Shown: positions 1 to 9,558, counted from the first letter of the stretch. The stretch: DNA of 60,275 bases from Ructibacterium gallinarum (GCF_014982785.1 NZ_JADCKB010000020.1:1-60275), one strand, 5' to 3'. A program made the numbers and translations. The notes: generated by a model not told the origin, from the sequence alone.

Positions 1-11
1 GTCGTTCCTCC

Positions 12-60
12 TTTTTCCCAAAAAGTGCGGCCACCGGCCGTCACTTTTCAGGAGCCCTGC
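12..60. repeat. hairpin repeat ending in AGCCCTG, copy 1
   Basis: A stem formed by CCAAAAAGTG and CACTTTTCAGG, with an inner GGCC/GGCC pairing, is followed directly by AGCCCTGC. The layout (TTTCCCA, a stem, GGGAGCCCTG or GGAGCCCTG) recurs at 116-165 and 11956-11991. No gene is visible in the first 300 bases. The family is unknown to me; a REP-like dispersed hairpin is the simplest reading. Confidence 0.4.
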
Positions 61-115
61 GCCCGAAGATCCCGGGAGCTGTTTTTTCTTCGCTTTATCG
101 CCTGCTGCTCCTCCT

Positions 116-165
116 CTTTCCCACAAAACCAACGGCTTTGCGGGAGCCCTGCGGCCGAAGGATCC
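116..165. repeat. hairpin repeat ending in AGCCCTG, copy 2
   Basis: CCCACAAAACC and GGCTTTGCGGG can pair across a short loop, followed by AGCCCTGCGGCCGAAGGATCC. The tail resembles that of copy 1 (AGCCCTGCGCCCGAAGATCC). The preceding TTATCGCCTGCTGCTC resembles the sequence before the copy at 11956, so the repeat unit is longer than the hairpin itself. Confidence 0.45.
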
Positions 166-326
166 AGCTCGTCGGCACAAACAAATTTAAAAAAAAGACC
201 TTTTCCCGCAACCAAAATGATACCCTAAATTCTACGATCAAAAAGCTTTTGTCTCATAAGATGATCGCCGTCAAAATTGTTGGCCGTGACAATATTTAGA
301 CCATTAGAAAATATTACCTTCCCATT

Positions 327-661
327 GATCCGAATTTTTTAATACTGCTGGATCTGCCGTTCCTGTATAGCCTGGTTTTTCTGCTGATTGAAATTTTTTC
401 TGCCAGATAAATGGAAGAAGCCCCTTCTTTGAAGCTTCTTTCTGTTTTTCCTGGATCAGCAATCTTTTGTCCTTCCTTCTACTTCCTGACGGCGGCGACA
501 CTGGCTCTATGTATGTATTTTTCGGCCTGCTGCACAGCGATCCCATTCTTTCAATTGCAGGAAGTCTCTGCGGCATGGCCGTGACCGCAAGCACCGCACT
601 TTTGATCGCACAGCTGTGCATTCTTCTGAAAATTAGAAAACGGGGACAAACTGTAAAATAG
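327..661 (+). pseudogene. possible decayed small membrane protein gene
   Basis: Three consecutive plus-strand segments read as hydrophobic, membrane-like peptide but in different frames. One runs from 327 to a TAA at 408-410 (contains FLYSLVFLLIEIF). One starts at ATG 411 (contains FYFLTAATLALCMYF). One ends at 659-661 (contains ASTALLIAQLCILLKIRKR). The last ends just before a terminator hairpin with a T-run in the same direction. This suggests the remains of a frameshifted gene, but the hydrophobic frames could be chance. I do not recognise the family. Confidence 0.25.
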
Positions 662-690
662 CCAGCTGCGGTTTGTCCCCGTTCTTTTTA
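639..690 (+). terminator. rho-independent terminator
   Basis: A 13-bp perfect stem (AACGGGGACAAAC at 639-651 with GTTTGTCCCCGTT at 671-683) is followed by CTTTTTA on the plus strand. It lies between the possible plus-strand remnant and the 3' end of the minus-strand ZIP gene. It may serve both directions, but the T-run is better on the plus side. Confidence 0.7.
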
Positions 691-1482
691 TCCCAAGGCA
701 ACGTCCAAAATCATCATCACCAAAAACCCTGCCATGACCCCAAGGGTGCCCGCATGGGTATGTTCTCCCAGGTGTGCCTCCGGAATCAGTTCTTCTACCA
801 CCACATAGAGCATGGATCCTGCCGCAAAGCTGAGCAGCCACGGCATGGCCGGCCGGATCAGATCCGCCGCCAGCACCACCAGAATGCCAAAGATCGGCTC
901 TACGATCCCGGACAGGCCGCCGTAGAGAAAGGCTTTCACTCTGGAAAAGCCCTCCTGCCGCAGAGGCAGCGAGACCGCCGCCCCCTCAGGGAAATTCTGG
1001 ATCCCAATTCCCAACGCCAGCGCCGCCGCCCCGACAAAGACGCCCGCCTCTGCCCCGTGCTGAGCCGCCAGCGCAAAGGACAACCCCACCGCCATTCCCT
1101 CCGGAATGTTATGAAGGGTCACCGCCGATACCAAAAGGGTGGTCCGTTTCCAGGACGACCGCATTCCCTCCGGCTGGCTTTCGCCCAGGTGCAGGTGAGG
1201 CAAAAGTCCGTCCATCACCATCAAAAACGCAATGCCCAGCACCACGCCGCCAGCCGCCGGAATCCAGCCAATACCACCGGCCGCCTGGGTCTCGTCCATG
1301 GCGGGAACCAAAAGGCCAAAGACCGACGCCGCCGTCATCACCCCGGCCGCAAACCCCAAAAATACCCGGTGAAAAGTCGTGCTGACCCGGTTCTTGAAAA
1401 AAAATACCAGGGACGCGCCCAGCACCGACATCAAAAAGGTAAATCCGGTGCCGCCCGCAGCCCAGATAAGCGCTTCTTTCAT
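688..1482 (-). CDS. ZIP family divalent metal transporter (ZupT-like)
   Basis: Integral membrane transporter of the ZIP family, which moves zinc or related divalent cations into the cytoplasm. The 264-aa protein starts at the ATG at 1482, preceded by AAGGAGGAATTTGTT; an upstream in-frame ATG at 1602 lacks this support and would run inside addB. Hydrophobic segments span the whole protein. The paired ZIP signatures HNIPEGMAVG and QNFPEGAAVS carry the metal-binding His, Asn, Pro and Glu residues in helices 4 and 5, and the loop before them is histidine-containing (LPHLHLGE). It follows addB by 16 bases on the same strand and may be co-transcribed. The family assignment is secure; the metal is not determined. 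Confidence 0.9.
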   Translation of the reverse strand: MKEALIWAAGGTGFTFLMSVLGASLVFFFKNRVSTTFHRVFLGFAAGVMTAASVFGLLVPAMDETQAAGGIGWIPAAGGVVLGIAFLMVMDGLLPHLHLGESQPEGMRSSWKRTTLLVSAVTLHNIPEGMAVGLSFALAAQHGAEAGVFVGAAALALGIGIQNFPEGAAVSLPLRQEGFSRVKAFLYGGLSGIVEPIFGILVVLAADLIRPAMPWLLSFAAGSMLYVVVEELIPEAHLGEHTHAGTLGVMAGFLVMMILDVALG

Positions 1483-1498
1483 AACAAATTCCTCCTTT

Positions 1499-4400
1499 TT
1501 ATTTCTTCTTTTCCGTCCGGCAAATACCGCTGTACATACAATAGGCACACGCGTCGTGCTTTCCACTTTGATAAGGATGGGCACCAATTTCTCCGCCCGC
1601 AATGGACGCGGCGGCTTTTTTTATGTTCGCATTGGCCATTTCGATCCGCTCCTCAATTTCCTGACGGGTAATCATAGCTGTTTTGCCAGAGGGTAAATAA
1701 CTTTCCTGCTTTCCGTCCACATTACGGCTATAAGCGCTGATCACTTCTGCATCATTTACAATCCATCCCCGGGGCTGCATCTGCTTGTTCCGTTCCTTGT
1801 CCGGATTCTTTCCGGCCTTGCTCTCATCCAAAATAGGATCGTTCATCTGCATATAGACCATAGCTGCGGGAACCGCGCCCGGAATACTCCGACAGACCGC
1901 ATCGGTATACAACAATGGCTGCAACGTAATGCCATCCTTTACTAATTCAATCTCCAAATTTTTGGCCGAGGATTTATAATCGATTACGCTGACCCATGTT
2001 CCATCTTCCGCCGGACAGGTATCTACCCTATCAATCAGCCCCCGAACCCGCGCTATTGTCTGATTTGTCTCACCCTCCACTGTCAAAGCAGGGACAGGAC
2101 CGCCAGTGCCGATCTTCAGCTCATAGCCATAGGGCCGGAACGCACTGGAACGATAAAATTTTACCACTTCCCACGCCGTCCGAGCAGCAATCCCCTTCAT
2201 CTGCATGACGATATACTGATAGTACGCCGAAGATTCATACAGCAATTCCGCGTTTTTTTTGGCTTCTTCCTCCACGGCTTCTCCAACCCGGGCAAAACAT
2301 TCCTCCTGGCTGATGGCGGAAAATTCCGCCTCGCTCTGTTTTAACTCAGTGAAATACCGGTAAAGCGCTGCATGCTGGACACTCCCCATACTCCGGGGTT
2401 CTGCTCCGGCATGCTCTCTTTCTCTTAATAGCAGCCCATACGTGAGAAAATAACGAAACGCACAGCCATTATAGGTCTCCAGCTGAGACGCACTGAGCAT
2501 CAGCGGCCTGCCATAGAGCTTCTCTGTCATTTCCGGTGTCAGCCGTTCCGGCAAAGCCGATGTGATGGCATGATGGAGATGTTCCAGCTTTTGCTTGTAT
2601 TCTTCCTGCCGGGAAAACCAATGATGCAGTTCTTTTAACGGTCCAGGCAACAGTTCTGCCCGCCCGCCGTATTCCGCTAACGCCGCTGCCAAAAGGTCAA
2701 AAGCTCCCGCACAACCTTCGGTACCAGCCAGAAGCTCTCCGTCTAACTGTACCGGCTGTACATCGGACAAAAGTTCCTGCACCCGTTTTAAAATCCCAGA
2801 AGGCGCAATGGCCTCCCCTTTTTCATTCATGGTATACCGAAAGAAAAATAGTTTTTCTCTGGGCGCCGCCAGCACCGCATAAATGAGCAATTGTTCTTCC
2901 CGGCGTTTGGCCTCCCGCCCGGGAGCAAGTTCAATTCCCATCTTTTTCATCTGCATCCGCTCTGTATCGGACAGCAGGCCTTCCGTCATATGCCCTTTTG
3001 GGAAAACGCCTTCATTCATACCCAACACCAGTACAGCTTTTGCTCCGCTGCTGCGAAACCGGTCAATTCGGCTGAAGGTAACACAGTCCAGCGTCTGTGG
3101 AATCATTCCAACCTCCACCCCCCCGCAGGCCTCGTGAAACAACTCCGCAAACCCCCGGTAAGACAAAGGGGTATCCTTCATCACCGCAGAAAGCTGCGCC
3201 AAAATGGATTCTGCCGCCTGATACACCTGACGGTATTCCTCAGCCTCCTCTTGACGACCCGCCTGCAGCAGCACAGACATTTTTTGTTCCACCCGGCAGT
3301 CAAGCCCGCTTTCCCTAATCCAGTCAAGTAAAGCAGTGCTGATTTCGCCGCCAGTTTTTGTGCCGCTGATCTTCTCTTCCATATACCGCACGCCGGACAG
3401 CAATACATTCCGGGCATGGTTGATCCGATCTAAATCAAAGTCGCCCCGGCCGGGCATATAGTCCCAAGCCTCCGCGTTCCACATAGCATGGGAAGGCGCC
3501 GCCGCCAAGATATAATTTTCCAGTTCGTCTACTTCCAATCGGGGAAGATCCATCAACTCCGCTCCCGCAATGGCCATCACCCGCTCATAGGAATAGCCAT
3601 AGGCCAGAATATCCAAAATACCGCCAAGCAGACGGATCATAGGCTTTGCCGCAATGCTGCGCCGGACATCCAAAAACACTCGGATTCCCCGCCGCGCAAA
3701 CACCGCCGGCAGGATTCGATCATAGCCACCCTCATCTCGGGTTAAAACTAAAATATCCCGAAACCGGTACCCCTCTGTCCGGCACAGCCGCAGAACCAGA
3801 TCCGCCGCCGCCTCGGTCTCCCGGTAACGGGTCTGGGATTCATAAATTCCCACTGCGTCAACACCCTCCGCAGTCTTCGCCCAAGGGGCAAAATAATACC
3901 TCCGCAGATACGTCAGCGGTCCCTCCGGCGCCGGCTCATCCAGAATACGCACCGGTTTTTCTTCAATTTCCTCCTGCTCAGCTGTCTCCCGCAGGCGGCG
4001 AATTGTATTTGCCACCGGCTGAAACAAGCTTCTATATTCATTCTCACTACTGTAGTCTAATACAACACAAAGATCCATCCGGTGGAGCAATCCTCCAATG
4101 GCCCGGTATTCCACTGGGGTAAAAGAACGAAAATACCGGATATACAGCTTTCCTTCAAGAAAATCACAATCCTTAAGCCGAGGGCAAATCAGTGTTAAAT
4201 TATCTTCTGCATCTGCGCTCTGCTCCTCAATCAATCCATGATAGGTCTCATACAACAGCGCCAGATCCTCCAGTTTATCGGCCAGTTCTTCACTTTCCAT
4301 CTGGGACGCCGCAAACCGCAAGGTCTGGGGCGAAACCCCATACCTCTTGCACTCGGACACTGTTTCGGCAAGAACCTTGGAAAAGCCCTTCTGCCTTGCA

Positions 4401-4726
4401 TTCCTGCTCATGACTTTTAACTTTCCTTCCAGCAGTTGTAAGGTTCGTGAAGCAATCAGCTGCCTGCCTGCGCCGTCAATATACCGCATCCGCAGCGGCC
4501 CCAGCCGATGAAATACCATATTGCACAGCCGGGAAAAACTAATCACCTTTACCCGGGTCTGCGCTGGCAAACCAAATTGCCGAAGTACTTCCTTTTCTGT
4601 AAACAGGGAAAACTGTTCCGGTACCAGAATCCAAGACATCTTATTCCGCTCCAGCCGCTGTGCGATTTCCTCATACACCATCTGTGTCTTGCCAGCACCG
4701 GATGGTCCAAGCATCAATTCCAGCAT
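1499..4726 (-). CDS. addB: ATP-dependent helicase/nuclease subunit B (AddB)
   Basis: Subunit of the AddAB helicase-nuclease that processes double-strand breaks for RecA loading, the Bacillota counterpart of RecBCD. The protein is 1075 aa from the ATG at 4726, which has AAAGGAG seven bases upstream; an ATG six codons earlier is poorer. The N terminus carries a Walker A motif, GPSGAGKT. The C-terminal RecB-like nuclease has VIDYKSS, and the cysteines that hold the AddB iron-sulfur cluster are visible (one in YNGCAFRY, three in the terminal CAYCMYSGIC). The usual partner addA would be expected next in the operon, but the next gene is a ZIP transporter, so addA must lie elsewhere or be absent. 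The upstream neighbour is a HAD phosphatase, 14 bases away. Confidence 0.95.
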   Translation of the reverse strand: MLELMLGPSGAGKTQMVYEEIAQRLERNKMSWILVPEQFSLFTEKEVLRQFGLPAQTRVKVISFSRLCNMVFHRLGPLRMRYIDGAGRQLIASRTLQLLEGKLKVMSRNARQKGFSKVLAETVSECKRYGVSPQTLRFAASQMESEELADKLEDLALLYETYHGLIEEQSADAEDNLTLICPRLKDCDFLEGKLYIRYFRSFTPVEYRAIGGLLHRMDLCVVLDYSSENEYRSLFQPVANTIRRLRETAEQEEIEEKPVRILDEPAPEGPLTYLRRYYFAPWAKTAEGVDAVGIYESQTRYRETEAAADLVLRLCRTEGYRFRDILVLTRDEGGYDRILPAVFARRGIRVFLDVRRSIAAKPMIRLLGGILDILAYGYSYERVMAIAGAELMDLPRLEVDELENYILAAAPSHAMWNAEAWDYMPGRGDFDLDRINHARNVLLSGVRYMEEKISGTKTGGEISTALLDWIRESGLDCRVEQKMSVLLQAGRQEEAEEYRQVYQAAESILAQLSAVMKDTPLSYRGFAELFHEACGGVEVGMIPQTLDCVTFSRIDRFRSSGAKAVLVLGMNEGVFPKGHMTEGLLSDTERMQMKKMGIELAPGREAKRREEQLLIYAVLAAPREKLFFFRYTMNEKGEAIAPSGILKRVQELLSDVQPVQLDGELLAGTEGCAGAFDLLAAALAEYGGRAELLPGPLKELHHWFSRQEEYKQKLEHLHHAITSALPERLTPEMTEKLYGRPLMLSASQLETYNGCAFRYFLTYGLLLREREHAGAEPRSMGSVQHAALYRYFTELKQSEAEFSAISQEECFARVGEAVEEEAKKNAELLYESSAYYQYIVMQMKGIAARTAWEVVKFYRSSAFRPYGYELKIGTGGPVPALTVEGETNQTIARVRGLIDRVDTCPAEDGTWVSVIDYKSSAKNLEIELVKDGITLQPLLYTDAVCRSIPGAVPAAMVYMQMNDPILDESKAGKNPDKERNKQMQPRGWIVNDAEVISAYSRNVDGKQESYLPSGKTAMITRQEIEERIEMANANIKKAAASIAGGEIGAHPYQSGKHDACAYCMYSGICRTEKKK

Positions 4727-4740
4727 AGCAGGCTCCTTTC

Positions 4741-5400
4741 TCATTCCTTTTCATTCAGTATATCCAAAATTTCCATAATATCTTCCATCACCGCATCTGC
4801 TCCTGCAGCCATCAGTTCCGATGCCGAAAAAGATGTGGTAACTGCGGCACACTGCATTCCTGCTCCTTTTGCCGCGGCAATACCGCTGAGTGCGTCCTCA
4901 ATCACCAGACAACACTTAGGCAGAACACCCAGTCGCTCCCCTGCAAGACGGTACGGCTCCGGATCCGGTTTTTTCTTTGTGACCTCACTGCCGGATAAAA
5001 TCAGATCAAACTGCTTTGCATCAATTCCCGCTGCCTCCAGTGAAACCAACAATTTCTGCCGCTGGGAACTGCTCACCAGCGCCAGATGCAAACCCCTTTG
5101 GCGTAGCTGGGTAATAACTTGCACCGCCGAGGGATATACCTTTAAATCTATTTTAGCATACTTAGCATAAAGTTCATACATCCGTGCCATCATGGCATGG
5201 ATTTTCTCCTCCTTACCCGCCTGCCTGCCAGGATCCAAAATGAAATGCTCCTCACCCGCACCAATATAAGGCCGGAAAGTTTCATATCCCGCCGGGATCC
5301 CTTCTTCCGCCAATGCTTCTGTTGCCGCGCGCATGATCACTGGTTCCGAATCCACCAGCACCCCGTCCATATCAAAAATAACCGCTTCTATCTTTTTCAA
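4741..5400 (-). CDS. HAD-superfamily hydrolase, beta-phosphoglucomutase/phosphatase-like
   Basis: A 219-aa cytoplasmic HAD-fold enzyme. The N-terminal motif I, FDMDGVLVDSEP, provides the nucleophilic Asp and the helper Asp two residues on. A helical cap follows, then motif II (VSSSQ), a lysine region (SGSEVTKKKPDPEPY) and motif IV (CLVIEDALSGIAAAKGAG). This arrangement is typical of subfamily IA phosphatases and beta-phosphoglucomutases. Substrate cannot be read from the sequence. Its start overlaps the stop of the upstream pseudouridine synthase by four bases (ATGA), so the two are translationally coupled. Confidence 0.9.
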   Translation of the reverse strand: MKKIEAVIFDMDGVLVDSEPVIMRAATEALAEEGIPAGYETFRPYIGAGEEHFILDPGRQAGKEEKIHAMMARMYELYAKYAKIDLKVYPSAVQVITQLRQRGLHLALVSSSQRQKLLVSLEAAGIDAKQFDLILSGSEVTKKKPDPEPYRLAGERLGVLPKCCLVIEDALSGIAAAKGAGMQCAAVTTSFSASELMAAGADAVMEDIMEILDILNEKE

Positions 5401-6317
5401 AATCCTGCCTCCTCCGTCGAAAGGGCAATTTCCTTTTCGGTCAAATATTCCAAAATTCCACTGTCGCTGGTAAATGCAAACACAATCTTATACGCCGCCA
5501 GATGCTGATATCGCCGCGTGCCGTCTTTTTTTGCTCCGTATTTCACATCCCCTGCCAAAGGATACCCCGCAGCTGCAAACCCAGCACGGATCTGGTGAGT
5601 CCTGCCAGTCATCAGCTCCGCCTCTACCAGCGCGGGCCGGGACATTCGCAGTACCCGATAGCGAGTCTCATACCGCACCGCATCGGGGTCATCTTCCCTT
5701 GCCGGAACCATTTTCCGTCTTTTCTCATCGCGGCAAAGCCAGCCAGAGAGCACTCCCTCCGCCGGTCGGGGCGGCGTCTCGGTCTCGCATAGATAAAATT
5801 TTTTTATCTCTCGCCGCCGTATCTTTTCGTTCAGGATCCGCAAACTTTCCGCGTCCTTGGCCCCAATCACCAGCCCCGCCGTGTTCCGGTCGATTCTGTG
5901 ACAGAGAGAGGGCAAAAACCCATGCTCTTTTGCTGGGTCAAACTCCCCTTTCTTCCAAAGGTAGGCCCGCATATACCCTTCCAGGGAAGGTTCCGCTTCC
6001 GCTTGGCAGATAAGCCCCGACGGCTTGTTCAAAATCAGGATATGCGCATCCTCATAAACCGCTGTCACCTCCGGCCGCAATCCCATCCAAAAAGGCTGCT
6101 CTAACTCCGGGAACAGGCTATCGCTGATATACAGCTCTGCCACATCCCCCTCCTTAAGCCTTAGATCCGGGGCAGTTATCCGTTTTTGATTTATTTTTAC
6201 CTTTTTCTTCCGCAGCGATCGGTAAATCTCCCCCCGGGGCACCCCGGGCATCAGCTTTTCCAAAAACCGATCCAGCCGCTGCCCGACATCATTCCGGCCC
6301 ACCACAAACTTTTTCAT
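5397..6317 (-). CDS. RluA-family 23S rRNA pseudouridine synthase
   Basis: Isomerises uridine to pseudouridine in RNA. The 306-aa protein has an N-terminal S4 RNA-binding domain (DRFLEKLMPGVPRGEIYRSL) and a catalytic RluA domain with HRIDRNTAGLVIGAK, where the Asp is the conserved catalytic residue, followed by LMTGRTHQIRAGFAAAGYPLAGD. Length and order fit the RluC/RluD branch. It starts one base after the stop of metH and is coupled by ATGA overlap to the HAD gene. The exact target uridine is not predictable. Confidence 0.92.
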   Translation of the reverse strand: MKKFVVGRNDVGQRLDRFLEKLMPGVPRGEIYRSLRKKKVKINQKRITAPDLRLKEGDVAELYISDSLFPELEQPFWMGLRPEVTAVYEDAHILILNKPSGLICQAEAEPSLEGYMRAYLWKKGEFDPAKEHGFLPSLCHRIDRNTAGLVIGAKDAESLRILNEKIRRREIKKFYLCETETPPRPAEGVLSGWLCRDEKRRKMVPAREDDPDAVRYETRYRVLRMSRPALVEAELMTGRTHQIRAGFAAAGYPLAGDVKYGAKKDGTRRYQHLAAYKIVFAFTSDSGILEYLTEKEIALSTEEAGF

Positions 6318-8672
6318 CTACTGCTGTCCTCCAAACACCTGGGCGGCAATCTGCACCCCAATTCGAGCGTCACGGGCATAATAATCCGCACCCACGTACT
6401 GGATGTATTCTTCATTGAGCACCGCGCCACCAGCCATAATTTTGGCGGTACATCCCGCTTTCCGCAATGCAGTAATGGTATCCCGCATACTGGTTACTGT
6501 GGTGGTCATCAAGGCAGAAAGTCCTATCAGCGGCGCGCCACTCTCCATGGCCGCCTGCACCACCTTTTCCACTGGCACGTCCTTACCCAGATCAATCACC
6601 CGGTAGCCATAGTTTTGCAGCAGCATTTTGGCGATGTTCTTTCCAATATCATGGATATCACCTTCCACCGTTGCCACTACAATCGTTCCCTTATCCGCAC
6701 CACCTTCAGGCATAGCGGCCCGAAGCACCTCAAATCCACTTTTAACCGCCTCCGCCGCGCGGATCAGTTGGGGCAGAAACAGCTGCCCCTGTTCATACTG
6801 CTCTCCTACCTTATCGAGGGCTGGAATAAACCATTGATCTATAATCTCCATGGGAGCCGTGGTTTCCAAAAGCTTCCGGGTTCCAGCTGCAGTCTCCTCA
6901 GCTCTGCCCTCCATAATACTGTCACTTAAGGTGCGCGTTTCCGCCTTAACCACCGGCTTTTCCTCAACCGATGCATTTGCAATATATGCTGCCGCATCCT
7001 TATCTTGGGCATTCAGTACCCGAAACGCCCGCACCGTCTGCATGATCTCCTCTGAAAGAGGGTTAACAATAGCCGCATCCAGTCCTGCACCGAAGCCCGC
7101 CGCCAAAAACACGCTGTTGAGCACCGGGCGACTGGGCAAACCAAAAGACACATTACTGACACCGAGCACCGTCTTGACCCCCAGTCCCGCCTTGACCAAC
7201 TGAATAGCCCGCAGTGTCTCCATAACCAACTCCTGCTGGGCTGAGGCGGTCAGCACCAGGCAGTCGATCAAAATATCCTGACGGGGTACTCCGTATTTTT
7301 CTGCCTCCCGGACAATCCGCTGCGCAATTTCATACCGCTTCTCCGCTGTCTCCGGAATCCCGGTCTCGTCTAGGGTCAGTCCAACCACCATAGCCCCGTA
7401 CTTGGCCGCAATGGGCAAAATGGTCTGGAGGCTCTCCGCCTTGCCGCTGACCGAGTTAATAATGGGTTTTCCGTTATACCGCCGTACCGCCTGGGCGATG
7501 GCCTCTGGATCGGAGCTGTCGATCTGCAGGGGCAGGTCAGTAACCGCTTGTACCTCCTCCACAGCCCGGCACAAAACCGCTGCCTCATCAATTTCCGGCA
7601 GGCCGCAGTTCACATCCAGAATATCCGCACCGTGCTGTTTCTGACTGATGGCCTCGCCAGCAATATAGTCAAAATCCTGCTCTCGCAGTTTCTCTTTCAG
7701 CCGTTTTTTCCCGGTGGGGTTGATCCGCTCTCCGATCACGCTGACCCCGCCGTCCAGCACCGCCGTCCGGGTTCCGGAACAAACTGCCGTGATTGGCTTC
7801 TGCTTCGGCAGAACACGATCCATACCGTCTATCTTTTTCCGCAAAGCGGAAAGAAACGCAGGGGTAGTGCCACAGCATCCACCAAGCACCGCCGCCCCTT
7901 TGGCCGCAAAAGCTGACGTCAAATTCGCAAATTCCTCTGTGGAAATATCATAAACCGTTTTGCCATCCTTCATCTTTGGCAAACCTGCATTAGGTTGTAC
8001 CATAACTGGAACTCTAGACCATTCAAGAAGGGTTTCCACCACAGGCATTAGCTCCTCCGGCCCCAAAGAACAGTTGACGCCCAGGGCATTCACTCCTAGC
8101 CCAGAAAGGGTCAGCGCCGCACATTCCGGACTGCATCCCACAAAAGTGCGGCCGTCCTGCTGATAGGTCATGGTGACAAACACCGGCAGGTCACAGCATT
8201 CCTTGGCCGCCAGCACGCCTGCCTTGACCTCTAAAAGGTCTGACATGGTCTCAAACAAAATCAGATCTGCCCCGGCTGCCGCTCCGGCCTCTATCTGCCG
8301 CCGGAACATGGCATAGGCGTCCTCAAAGGACAGAGTGCCCATGGGCTTCATCAGCTGTCCCAGCGGGCCGATGTCAAGAGCCGTGTATTTTGCCCCGCTC
8401 TCTTTGGCCAGCCTTACCCCGGCCGCAATCACTTCTTCCGGCGTATAGCCGCTTCCGGCCAGCTTCAGCTCTCCTGCCTGAAAGGTATTGGAAGTCACCA
8501 CGTCGCATCCGGCCGCCACGTAGTCCTTATGAATTCCAAGCACAATCTCCGGATGGGTCAGGTTATAAATCTCCGGCAGTCCCCCCGCTGGAAGCCCCGC
8601 CGCCTGGAGCATGGTTCCCATGGCTCCGTCAAACAATAATATTTTTTCTGCAAGCGCTTTTCTAACGTCCAC
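6318..8672 (-). CDS. metH: cobalamin-dependent methionine synthase, short form
   Basis: Transfers a methyl group from methyltetrahydrofolate through cobalamin to homocysteine. The 784-aa protein starts at GTG 8672, seven bases after GGAAGGAGGGG. The homocysteine-binding domain carries zinc-site cysteines (GVNCSLGPE and GGCCGTTP). It is followed by the pterin-binding domain (VIGERINPTGKK), a helical cap and the B12-binding domain with GDIHDIGKN, whose His is the lower cobalt ligand. It stops after the cobalamin domain: the C-terminal AdoMet reactivation domain is missing and is supplied by the separate upstream gene, whose end overlaps this start by 11 bases. Confidence 0.95.
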   Translation of the reverse strand: MDVRKALAEKILLFDGAMGTMLQAAGLPAGGLPEIYNLTHPEIVLGIHKDYVAAGCDVVTSNTFQAGELKLAGSGYTPEEVIAAGVRLAKESGAKYTALDIGPLGQLMKPMGTLSFEDAYAMFRRQIEAGAAAGADLILFETMSDLLEVKAGVLAAKECCDLPVFVTMTYQQDGRTFVGCSPECAALTLSGLGVNALGVNCSLGPEELMPVVETLLEWSRVPVMVQPNAGLPKMKDGKTVYDISTEEFANLTSAFAAKGAAVLGGCCGTTPAFLSALRKKIDGMDRVLPKQKPITAVCSGTRTAVLDGGVSVIGERINPTGKKRLKEKLREQDFDYIAGEAISQKQHGADILDVNCGLPEIDEAAVLCRAVEEVQAVTDLPLQIDSSDPEAIAQAVRRYNGKPIINSVSGKAESLQTILPIAAKYGAMVVGLTLDETGIPETAEKRYEIAQRIVREAEKYGVPRQDILIDCLVLTASAQQELVMETLRAIQLVKAGLGVKTVLGVSNVSFGLPSRPVLNSVFLAAGFGAGLDAAIVNPLSEEIMQTVRAFRVLNAQDKDAAAYIANASVEEKPVVKAETRTLSDSIMEGRAEETAAGTRKLLETTAPMEIIDQWFIPALDKVGEQYEQGQLFLPQLIRAAEAVKSGFEVLRAAMPEGGADKGTIVVATVEGDIHDIGKNIAKMLLQNYGYRVIDLGKDVPVEKVVQAAMESGAPLIGLSALMTTTVTSMRDTITALRKAGCTAKIMAGGAVLNEEYIQYVGADYYARDARIGVQIAAQVFGGQQ

Positions 8673-9345
8673 AGTAGGTCCCCTCCTTCCGAAATTTGCA
8701 CCGGCCGCGCATGGAGCAGACCGCACAGCGGCTGCCCTTCTTTTTCAACCCCGGCCGCAGGCTAAACCCTATCAGCGCCGTCACCGACTTCCGCGGGATC
8801 ATCAACTGGTTTTCGGTCACAGTCAGCCCGATCTGTCGCCCAGTATCCAAAATTCTGCTGATGCTCTCCTGCACCGACAAGGGAAAATCCCCATACCCGG
8901 GACTGTACCGGGATGTGAGCCCGCAGCCCTCGGCCGCCGCCAGCGCCCCAATCTCCGCTTCCGCCATATCGCAGACCTTTTCGATCATGTCTGCGGCACA
9001 GGCGTCCAAAATCACCGCCCGGGTCATGGATTCCGCTTCGCTGATCCGGATGAGGTTGTCCGCCTCAATCCCCAAGGTGGCCGCCATAACCGCACACTTG
9101 CGGCTCCCCCGCAGATGCTCATAAATATCCCGGCCCAAAAGCCGAAGATCGCACTGTGGCAGGACAATCTCTTCCTTTTCCAAATCCTGCCGCACCTCAA
9201 AAATACGGTAGCAATACCGGGGCTTTGCCGTCTCAAGCAGTTCCTGCATACAGCCATCCAGCTCCTTTTGGGTGCGGTTGTCTATCATCTGTCCCCGGTA
9301 TCCCAAATACCGCAGAATCTCCTGTCTGTCAAGAGTAATATCCAT
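8662..9345 (-). CDS. stand-alone methionine synthase reactivation-domain protein
   Basis: A 227-aa protein matching the vitamin B12-dependent methionine synthase activation domain, which uses AdoMet to re-methylate oxidised cobalamin. Visible family features are RYLGYRGQ near the start, the SRYSPGYGDFPL motif that contacts AdoMet, and the ending CSMRGRCKFR with a cysteine cluster. The start at ATG 9345 has AAGGAT upstream. It is the first gene of the operon, overlaps metH, and has a strong promoter directly upstream. Splitting MetH into two polypeptides is known in anaerobic Bacillota, so this is a variant arrangement and not damage. Confidence 0.9.
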   Translation of the reverse strand: MDITLDRQEILRYLGYRGQMIDNRTQKELDGCMQELLETAKPRYCYRIFEVRQDLEKEEIVLPQCDLRLLGRDIYEHLRGSRKCAVMAATLGIEADNLIRISEAESMTRAVILDACAADMIEKVCDMAEAEIGALAAAEGCGLTSRYSPGYGDFPLSVQESISRILDTGRQIGLTVTENQLMIPRKSVTALIGFSLRPGLKKKGSRCAVCSMRGRCKFRKEGTYCGR

Positions 9346-9396
9346 AAATCGATCCTTTCTTTCGGACATGCCGTTTTTCAGAAAATAACTGGTTTC

Positions 9397-9425
9397 ATTA
9401 TATGTTATCTCCGCTCGTTTGTCAA
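9397..9425 (-). promoter_or_regulatory. sigma-A promoter of the methionine synthase operon
   Basis: Reading leftward, TTGACA (9420-9425) and TATAAT (9397-9402) are separated by exactly 17 bases, a consensus vegetative promoter about 50 bases before the reactivation-domain gene. No S-box, T-box or cobalamin riboswitch fits in the short leader. Confidence 0.8.
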
Positions 9426-9558
9426 ACCCCTTCCGTCCTGCCGCAGACATACTATAACTATTGCCTTCCAAACGAAATTTGTCTGACAGAGAATTCCTTC
9501 TTTCTCTGCTACAGTAAGTTGGATTAGTTTGGATTAAAAATTATTTTCCGGAAAACAC

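Noticed and set aside
673-1671. Plus-strand ORF of 332 residues opposite the ZIP transporter
   Set aside because: It is antisense to a clear ZIP gene, is unnaturally rich in Arg, His and Gln, and has no ribosome site or domain.
8673-9540. SAM or cobalamin riboswitch before the methionine synthase operon
   Set aside because: The promoter lies about 50 bases from the first start codon, so the leader is too short, and no B12-box or S-box motif is present.
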